From NCBI GenBank assembly GCA_034440635.1, contig JAOTON010001028.1:1437501-1501500 (forward strand): DNA of 64,000 bases, written 5' to 3'. The DNA is from Lepas anatifera. Its lineage: Eukaryota > Arthropoda > Thecostraca > Lepadidae. The notes under the pieces are model-generated. The model was not told the origin of the DNA and searched no databases. It saw only the letters and a list, made by a program, of their open reading frames with translations. A program made the position numbers and the translations under genes. The stretch's first letter is position 1. Every line of letters begins with the position of its first letter. Of this stretch, positions 55,524 through 64,000 are shown one piece after another.

Positions 55524-57548
55524 TTAATCCGCTCCCCACCGGGGGCTTCAATGGCCCCCTCTAAATCCGAAAGTACGGGGGTTAGTGCAAATGTGCAAAG
55601 CGCATAAGAAAGCTCGTGTGAATTCAGTAAGATTCTAATCCACGTTTTTAAGCGCTCAGGTCAATGGTTTGACCTCGAGAGGTCAATTTAGGTCACGATA
55701 GTCTATTTCCACCAAAATGTGGAATTCTTAACACGCACCCCGCTGGGGGGGGAATTGGCCTCCCTCCTGGTTTTCCCGAGATAGCTCAAAAACGAAGAGA
55801 CGCAGAACAACGAAACTTACAGTACCTTATCTCTGATCAATTTACATATCTGGCCAAATTTTTTAGTTAAGTTCATGTCAGGTCAAGGAGCTATTCAAGG
55901 TCAAATGACCCGACCTCAAAACCTAAAATCACGAGTTTGAAGCGGCGCCCAGGGAACATCAGCGAACCGATCAATTTGAAATTTCTACAATATGATAAGA
56001 TTATTAGGGTCTACAAATCTGTTATCTCAGAATTTTGATATTATTGACCTAAGATGGGTTCAATTTTTTGGTCACCCCATCGAAAGTCTATGTGAAAAAT
56101 AGAATGGGCTCGTTTTCAGTAAAAACTGGATAGATAAAGCTGAAAATCCTCAAACCCCGTCTATTCTTACCACGATCTTGACCATTAAGTTGAGTTTTTG
56201 AGCATCTAACTTGTCAGAGGTCATGTCTGGTCACAGGAGCATAAAGGGATTGTTTTGCCAATGACTTCTCACTGAATTGAGATAAAGCTCCCATTCTGCT
56301 TACATTGTGTTTATTTTGTCACGGGGAGTCGATTGATATGCAATATGACCATACCAGTTCACTCTGTGACCCTGACCTAGGTCGAGGGCATGTCATTTTA
56401 ACTATTTGACCTAGTAAGGTCATATTATACATCTTTCGATTTGCTGCGATGAGAGGAATCCAATGATGCATAAATATTTGCTCTAGCTCACCTGATGGCG
56501 GATCTAGAGAGGGAAACGTACACTGCTTTGGTGTAAGCCTATGGAGCCTTCTTTGACCTATGCTGACCTCAATATTGACCTGACATAAAAATTGTTCTTA
56601 TAAAATCTCTTCGTCTTGCCAAGAGCTTTCGAACGCCGCCTGTAATTTTCCTTTAGCTTTCGTGGGGAACGGGATACGGAAGGGGGCGAAAAACGCCCCC
56701 CAGCGGGGCGCGTCATGCAAGGGACCCCAGCGGGGCGCGTATTAAGAAACGTGGGTTCAGGGCCAAGAGCTATCAGATCTGGCCATTAGAGTTGTTGAGA
56801 TCTGGTAAAAATCTTATGATAGGAAAACGTCAAGGCTTTCTCCGCTATGTGGAATATAACGACCTCCGGCCAGTGATTTGACTTCCAGAGGTCACCTCGC
56901 AACCTAATTGACCTGAGGTCACGAAAGTTCAGAGTGACCTTGCCGTATATTAAATGCAAGCCAGTGACTGGACATGTACGATGACGTTTAGTTCAGCGAC
57001 ATAGTTTGTGTTAGGTCAAAGGTTATCGTCAAAATACTTATTTTACCCCTGGTGACCTGTGATGACCTCAGATAGGTCAAAGGAAAAATATTGCCCCTGG
57101 GTCCCTTGAAAGGGCGGTCAAGAACGAATTTCTGAGCAGTCTGAGCATTTGCAACCATTTTTGTGACTTTTAGATCATAAGACAGCATTTCCCATGCTTT
57201 TTTATGGGAGAGGTCCCCTTGTGACCTGACCTCAAGACACCAAATAAAAAATTCTGGATATCTGTTTCTATAGACCCTCAAGGAGTCATGAAGATTAGGA
57301 AGTTTCAAACCCCTCGGCTTAGAAATGTAGCTATGGTACAGCTCAAAAGTTGAAGTGAGGTGACCTTGGTTGACCTCGTCTGGTGACCTGACCTAGTCTG
57401 ACCCGTAGTAAGAAATCAGGGATGATGGGAGAAATGATGGGATGAGAGGTAGACCTGTCAGCCACGGTGCTGCGCCTTGCTGTTTTTCCGTTATTTTAAA
57501 GAAAAAACTTAGAGGAGCCATCGATGCACTTCGGTGAGGCGGGGTGAA
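55524..57548. mobile_element. TTAA MITE, family C, carrying a nested family D element
   Basis: It starts TTAATCCGCTCCCCACCGGG (TTAA 55524-55527) and ends near 57548 with GAGGCGGGGTGAA, a decayed terminus. Its body matches 47250-48277 and is interrupted at TTAA 55728. Confidence 0.7.
55728..56745. mobile_element. TTAA-target MITE, family D, nested
   Basis: TTAA at 55728-55731 and 56742-56745 enclose CACGCACCCCGCTGGGG / CCCCAGCGGGGCGCGTA. Family C at 30542 shows the unfilled site. The inside again has many AGGTCA/TGACCT motifs. The right terminus is doubled (CCCCAGCGGGGCGCGT occurs twice near 56697 and 56725). Confidence 0.75.
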
Positions 57549-58052
57549 GAATGCTAGCTTACGTCGGCCTACCCAACGTGTGCGAAGAAAACCCCGCGAA
57601 TGCGCCGAATAATCACAAAGATGGATACAGTCTGCAGCCAATAAAAATGATCGTCTCATCCAACCGAATGCCATAAAAACCCTCACGTCACTTGTCAACC
57701 CAGGAGCCCTCTAGTCATGCCTGAGGCGGGTTTGGGTGACGGGAGTGAGAGTTTTATTCGTGATGCTTTTTTATTGGTAGCTAAGAGTTATATTTTATAT
57801 ATTTCTGTGAAGAACGAAAAAAATATAGGTTCAGATGGATGAAAGCTCGTTCTTTTTTCCGAATAGGTGGGTCAATATTTTAAGGTTTCTGTTGTTTTTT
57901 AATAACAATTTAATCTAGACAGGAGTATAGCTGCAATGAAAAGAAACATTATGGTTGCTTTATAGAACCATCAAAGGCGTCTCCGCAAATTGTTCCTGTG
58001 ACGACAAACTCCCTGTGGGGGTCTGGGGAGGGGATTCAGCGCAAAATGTTTC
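57549..58052. other. intergenic, no feature
   Basis: No gene, repeat terminus or RNA recognised. Confidence 0.35.
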
Positions 58053-58735
58053 TTAACACGCGCATTGACGGAGGCGCGGGTATCCACCTCCTCACCCCTC
58101 GGAGTTTTCGGAAACACCATAAAGACGGCGGCGCGTATGCGCCGCCGTACTTGGCATGCCATTTTTCTCATCATTTTTACAACTTTGGTGAAAATTTTAA
58201 GTTCAAGTCATCCCAGGTCAGGTCACCAGCACAGGTCAAGTGACCTGACCACAAACAAAGTTTAGGATGGCATAAGTCAGAACAGGGTAAACTTATCCGA
58301 TTGTAGCTAATATCACATAATGGGCCCACAAAGTTCTCTAAAATATATTCCGGTATTTTTGTTATCGATGACCTACGGTCAGGTACCAGCCACGACCTCT
58401 CCATTGGAAATACATGGGGAAAATGGTTTTGAGTGAATAACTTAGTAACTGATGGTGATAGAGCGTTTATTTTAACTGCATTAGATTTGCCTTGTCTTTG
58501 CAGTTCTAAATGCAATTTATATAATTTGATCTTGACCTGACCTCAGGTCAGGTCAAATCCTATGCTTTGACCTAGCAAGGTCATATTATATATCATTCGG
58601 TTCGGCTTTCTGGGAGAATTCATACAGTTTAAATTGTTTTGTTCTATCTTAACTTGTTCAGATGTAATGACCGAAAACCTTCATTTACATGTTATCCCTA
58701 TAACGGCATGTTTTGACCTCTAGTGACCTTGTGTA
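58053..58735 (-). mobile_element. TTAA MITE, family A, inverted and truncated
   Basis: It begins TTAACACGCGCATTGACGG at 58053 with the hairpin end first (near 58128) and runs through the family A body in reverse. It stops near 58735, before the other terminus. Confidence 0.75.
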
Positions 58736-60439
58736 ACTGTCGTGCCGCTTCTTCCATTTACATCTTGGTGCATTGCGTTACATACAGTGTATATGGAATG
58801 GATAAAGATGATCATGGACAAGAAAGAACAGTTTCAACGTGAAAATAAATTCGGATTTTCCTTGCATGCGTTACGCACCAATTGCACCGCGCAACGTTTT
58901 TTTCGCTTGTTGACTTGGCCTGTCTCCCAATTGAAGGTTAGTTTTAGCATTTCTGCCTTTGTATCGAGTAGGGTTGGTTGAGTTATATGAAGTCCCACCT
59001 AGAGAAAATTCTTTAGACGAGGCACTGTTTGAACATGCCAACATTTTCCAATGCTGATGCGCTATTATGCCAAGCTCAAGAGACCCGTCTGACTTTCCTA
59101 GTAACTTAATGATGATTTATCCTTGGTAACCAGTGCTAGGAAAGGAAGTAAAACTGATTTATCTATTGATCTATTGTTGATTTATAAATTTGAAACTAAT
59201 TTATTTGCATATTCTAAACCCAAATTTGTTATATTGTTTTATTATTGTTTTATTTGAAAGTCGCTTCAGTCAGAAAATGAGCTATGGAAAGGCGCCCGCG
59301 ATACCAGCGACCACCAGGTGAGTTGCCGACAAGCAGAAATGTGCCACGCGTGTGTACCAATACGAGGCCGAAGTCGAATACCAAGGCGACCAGCAGGATT
59401 CAAAACGTAGTCCTAACCAGGTTTTGTCGGAAAATCTTTTGCAGGTACGAGCAATTTTGTGCATCATCTATTTTACGCATATCTTTGGACGCGCATTTTC
59501 CCAACTTACTTCTTTGTATTCGTGTTTGTTCGTCGTACATTTGTGTGACCCAGGAGGTATTCGCATACACACATGTAGCCAGAAAGTATTTCTTAGTGGA
59601 TGACAAAATTTGCATTGAAAAATTTTAATGGAATTTTTTTGTATAGGAATATTTTTAAGTTAAAGTTTTTTACGCTTATGCTCACAATGCATTTCTTTGC
59701 ACCAAATAGCCTGATCGAAATGAGCACACTATGCTTTTTAAAGTTTCCAGTTCTTGTGCTCCGTAAGGGTGCCCTCATTCAACTCTGCGTGCCTATACTA
59801 ACTGTGTGTTAAAACCCGGGACGATTTCATGCATATGCACAGGCCACAAAAATTCATCTTTGGTTTCCTTTCCCGCAAATGGATCCTCAATGCCGATCAC
59901 GCGAATTTTTTCCACTATCACCAACGCTACACATTCAAACTCTCACCGAGACCCACCTCAAAAAACGTTCTGGGGAGGGGCAGTGAAGCTCTGGGGTAGC
60001 ACATCTCACCGTACATCTCAAGAGAGATCTAGATGGTCAGGCCTCTCAAATGGTCCGGAGATGATAGCATAACTCTCATCCAGAACCATATCCGGAATCA
60101 AATCCAAAATGACTGCACCAGGGACGCGGATCTCCGAAAATCATGGGGGTGCCCAAATTTGAAAGAGTACCAATAACCACCATGCAATAATAGATAGCAT
60201 GATATTATATTTGTTTTGGCCATCGCACAGGCCTGCTGCAGCAAATCAAACCTGTTCAAAGTCATGAAAATGATGAACAATTAAACTTAAAGGAATTTTT
60301 AACACTAACTCAACGTTTCATTTGGGGTGCCCGGGCACCCCCAAAGACATCAATCCACACCCTTAGACTGGACCACTAACCACAGCGCCCATTTATTCCA
60401 TATAAAGCCGACTTCGGCTACTAGTCCAGTTCAGACCAA
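58736..60439. other. intergenic, no supported gene
   Basis: The frames at 59284-59628 overlap others and show no domain. A GGGGTGCCCGGGCACCCCC palindrome at about 60325 resembles segments at 35280 and 37130. Confidence 0.35.
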
Positions 60440-61505
60440 AACAGTTGTCGGCGCGAGGTCATCCTGACCAGGTTTAGGAATGGGCACACCAAATTGAATG
60501 CCTATGGGCGTGCAGGTACCTATGGTACCTGCATCGCCATGGAAAACCCCTACTACATCCTAATTGGATACCCCCAGCATGATGCCCATTAGCCGCCCTT
60601 GCTAGGTTATTGCCGAACCACAAACATCCCAGTAGACCTCCCCACTCTCCTGGGCAATAGTCATCCTGAGCTGCTGGACAAGCTCTTTACATTTCTAGGG
60701 CTGCTAGGCTCGAGAGCTTTATCTAAAAGTATCACACACTGCCTACTATAACCAAAATTTACGCCTTAAACGTTCCTCTGCCACATTTCCATAGTAGGTG
60801 CTTCAAACTAGGCTATAATGACTAGAACCTGGTATGATGCTATTGCACCTGGTAAATGACAAGAAAGACGAAATAAATAAAACAGCATTCACTACCAACT
60901 AACCTTACTTATCTTCTGTTAATATTCACTAACAAACTAACCTTATTAAGTTTACTTACCTCCTAACCTAACTATAACTCTTAACTAACAACTCCAACCT
61001 CCACACTCTATCTTTCTATACCCTTCTCTTCCTCTTGCGGCTCCCGCCGGAAGGGGCGCTCCTCACCTCCTTTGGATAAAACCCGGGTTCATTACAAAGT
61101 GCTCGTGGGAGTTTCTAATTAACCTAAAAATCACTGATTTAATGGAGGAATTCGAGTAACGTAAGCAAGGCGGACATTCGGTAGCATGCAACAAAATTCA
61201 AAATTCTCCACTCTCCATTAATTAACCTTGACGGTGGCAGGCTTCATCACGCACCCTTTGAATCTCCAACTATAATCTGATATAGATGAAATATAATCAA
61301 ATAGGCATAGCTCGGTCTCTCTGCCGCAGCCATGACCCTACCCTCGGTAAGTGCTGCAACAGTTCGCGAGCCGTTCCTTAAAATAAGCTCCCCTTCGCTT
61401 TGCGACATTAAAGTAACCAGCCCTCCTAAAAAATTAACCTACACACTTTAGAGGTGGGCAAATATGCCTTGCACAAAACGCCTTATAAAAAAGCCCTTAA
61501 GTAAA
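60440..61505 (+). mobile_element. LINE 3' end with degenerate C-terminal coding part
   Basis: VILTRFRNGHTKLNAYGRAG resembles the 'LTR.R.GH..LNA' segment near the C-terminus of many non-LTR polyproteins. After a stop and frame change come IPVDLPTLLGNSHPELLDKL and FTFLGLLGS. The untranslated part matches 48560-49235 and the end is CGCCTTATAAAAAAGCCC. The element is truncated and broken. Confidence 0.68.
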
Positions 61506-62274
61506 GAGCCTAAACACAAAAATATAACACATCTATGATGAACACCTGTTCTTCCGGTTAGGCTATACCATATTCACAGATACCCACAACCTAAGACACG
61601 CACGAGTCTAAGTCTGTATAGTATTGGTTATTATTTACAGACCGCAGTTTTACACTGATAAAGATGTAAAGATGATAAAGATGCTAGCACTCACAAAAAA
61701 CTGCAATTGAAAATCTGGTCTTATCGTCTTGACTAGGCTGATATTTCCGAATGAATGTGATCTCTTTCATACAGGGCTGTTAATACGTTCTTGCTATACA
61801 ATGATAAGTGAGTGTGTGTTCTAGCTCTGAAGCAGTGATAAGTGAGAAAATTTTGATTTTTTAGCCGAGACGTTCACCAAAAAGTGGGCATGACCTGCCA
61901 TGCCAGTGTATAAATTTGGTATGACGCTCGCTGTAGCTGTCCCATTGGAATTTTCGCCCCATGCTAAATATATAAAAACTGGACCAATAAAGAAACATTA
62001 GTTATCATTTAATGCATCTGCAAAGTCATGCAGGATCAACTCCCACTAAGAACATAGCCTGCACATTACTTTTCCTAATCCCCAAGAACAATGGTGGAGC
62101 CCTGGGCCAAGGATTGCCCTTGTCCTTCACTGTCCACTGGCGCCCGGCATGACTAATGCTCGGTGGTCGGGTGCCTGTGACTCAGTCACATCCCTCGCGC
62201 TCCGCCGAGCCGATCCTGCTGCTGGTGCCACCACACCCACTGAACAATGAACACTATGGTGGTGCAGGGGCGGA
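61506..62274. other. intergenic, no feature
   Basis: No gene or repeat recognised. Confidence 0.35.
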
Positions 62275-62617
62275 TCTAAGGTAGGGGCGGTGGGGCGATC
62301 AAACCCACCTTGGACCGACCTTAAGCACTGGAAAGAAACGCCTCCTGGCGCAGCTTGCTGGCCCCCTGCAAGGGTGCTATGAGTGAAAAACCCCGTCTGA
62401 ATATGTATATGATGACTATAGTGCGTGTGAGCGTGTAGGCGTGATGAAAACCTGTAAGATGACCCCGAGTTGGAGGTTGGGCACAATTTTTTAAGCTGAT
62501 TTCCATCACGCTTAACGTTTTTCCGCCTCCCCCGAGTCGCGGGTCCCCTCCCCAAGCGACGGGTCCCCCGAGTATTGAAATCGCCCCCTCCTTGAGGAAA
62601 TCCTGGATCCGCCCTTG
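62275..62617. mobile_element. short hAT-like MITE (CAGGGGCGGATC ends)
   Basis: Inverted ends CAGGGGCGGATC / GATCCGCCCTTG are flanked by octamers TGGTGGTG and AGGTGGTG, 7 of 8 alike. The 170-codon minus frame at 62127-62639 runs across the element and both flanks, so I do not call it a gene. Confidence 0.7.
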
Positions 62618-63235
62618 AGGTGGTGAGCGTGCGTAGCATAACAGCAGCTGATTCGAAGTCTTGTGAGGCTCACCTCCTCCCTTCTGCTTCGCCTGCTACT
62701 TGCGTTTCGGGTCCTGCCTCCATAGTCCATAACCTACAGGTTATAGCACAGCACAAGGCAAAACTCACCTGAGAGTAGCTTCACCTTTGTGGAATACGCT
62801 ATATTTTGAAAAGGCATGCCTCTAAGGTATTGGTTGTACATTAAGACTCCCCAATATAATCACTTTTTTATAGTTTTTTTCGCGCTGTTTACCAGGAGAA
62901 CCAGCACCATATTTAGCGTTTTAGGGCGCCCCGACATCTAGGGTCACACGGGAGAAAAACATGCCAAATAACGTGTTGACCTGAGCTTTTCCGTACCTGC
63001 TCTGCCCACTTAGTTCATCGAGGTTTCTTGTGCTGCTTTTTGTTAACTTAGGCCTATTGTCGGGGATTCATGACCCAATAACTAAAAGTTCAAGGCCTGT
63101 CAAGTAGCACCTCGGTGGATTCCTCTCGATGAGACAAATCGGCTGAGCCGCATTTTGTGATTGGTAGGTGATTACTTTCCTACACAATGAATCCAATGAA
63201 TTCGAAATTTGCTGCTGAAATTGACTCATACAACG
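62618..63235. other. intergenic, no feature
   Basis: No supported feature. Confidence 0.35.
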
Positions 63236-63975
63236 TTAAACTAGCCAACCAAATCCTCATGGACATCAGTAAAGATGCGACCCCGAAATCTATGTAGTGT
63301 GCTAATAGTATTAAGATAATTTTAAACATCACATCTATAAATATCAGATCCGATTTTTTCTTTACGTCAATAAACGATGTATATTATATAATTACTATTG
63401 TCCACACATAAGTTCACTTCAATACAATTACTATCATACTCAGTGAGTCAATCCATTGCTGTAAGTTTCCCTGGTTATCTGCTCAATTCTCAGTCTTGCT
63501 GCATTTTGTTTATGCAGTATTTGCGCTTCTCACTCGATGGCAGGGGTCGAAAAACCTACCACTTTGACATTCTAATTAGTGAAAGCCAAAGGTGGGCAAA
63601 GTGAAAAAATTATCCGACATGTTTCCTCCAAGCCAATAACGGAACAAATCGCCGAAATTGGCACCTGTAATATGAACTCGCAATGTTTTTCAACAAATAG
63701 AATGGTCCAGGAGTATCTATTGGTATCCTATTAACGCAAAACGTGCAGCATTTTGCAGTCTGGGCTGGTGACACATTTATGTTTTAAGATGTTCAATGGT
63801 GACACACTGAATAATTGTTTCGCCCCTGCTCGATGGGAATCCACGAAACCTTAGCAAACTTCCATGATTTGTTTCTTAGCAATTCCGCTCTTAGCTAAAT
63901 CCCATATAGGGAAAACTTGACCAATGACGGGTCCCAACGTTCCTTTATTTCTAAACTGAACACTCATCTTGGACA
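63236..63975. repeat. direct repeat shared with 46465-46990
   Basis: Begins TTAAACTAGCCAACC without the family A terminus in front. It is longer than the copy at 46465 because of about 200 extra bases near 63590-63890. Confidence 0.65.
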
Positions 63976-64000
63976 AAATCCACTTGTTTTTTTGTTGTGG

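Noticed and set aside
62127..62639. 170-codon minus-strand frame
   Set aside because: It crosses both boundaries of a hAT-like MITE and has no domain or signal; composition explains its openness.

Overview
This is eukaryotic, intron-rich DNA, most likely from an arthropod and possibly a crustacean. The evidence is the protein family (arthropod clip-domain, masquerade-like serine protease homologues), long introns with GT/AG junctions, and a dense load of transposon debris. The species cannot be named from the sequence.

One gene is supported. It lies on the minus strand and runs through most of the window. Its 5' coding exon (51521-52342) encodes a signal peptide, a Gly/Pro/Gln-rich leader, one complete six-cysteine clip-like knot and the first half of a second. 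Nine short exons follow, alternating between two types: A5 40016-40209, B4 33951-34136, A4 28582-28776, B3 25777-25962, A3 23412-23606, B2 16063-16248, A2 15715-15909, B1 9708-9893, A1 9357-9550. A-exons are 195 nt and B-exons 186 nt, and all start and end in phase 0. Each exon supplies cysteines 4-6 of one knot and cysteines 1-3 of the next. The last exon seen (268-403) closes the last knot and leads into the linker that precedes a trypsin-like domain, so that domain should lie beyond the left edge. If every exon is used, the protein would carry 11 knots. A1 and A5 each lack one base of a C-tract and are frameshifted.

The A/B pairs arose by tandem duplication. About 6 kb at 9.36-15.71 kb is repeated at 15.71-23.41 kb, and a third unit starts at 23.41 kb. 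The duplicate acts as a control for what was inserted later: two TTAA-flanked elements (10150-10971 and 13613-15152) have clean empty sites in copy 2, and a 2-kb hAT-like element (23763-25768) landed at the donor site of exon B3.

The rest is intronic or intergenic repeat. It includes several related TTAA-target miniature elements rich in AGGTCA/TGACCT motifs and carrying a subterminal GC hairpin. It also holds hAT-like elements with 8-bp duplications, tRNA-headed SINEs, two Penelope-like GIY-YIG remnants, three copies of a LINE 3' end, GC-rich minisatellites, a 175-bp satellite, and a roughly 125-bp-arm hairpin between AT repeats just inside intron 1. No other protein-coding gene is convincing; 57.6-64 kb appears to contain no gene.
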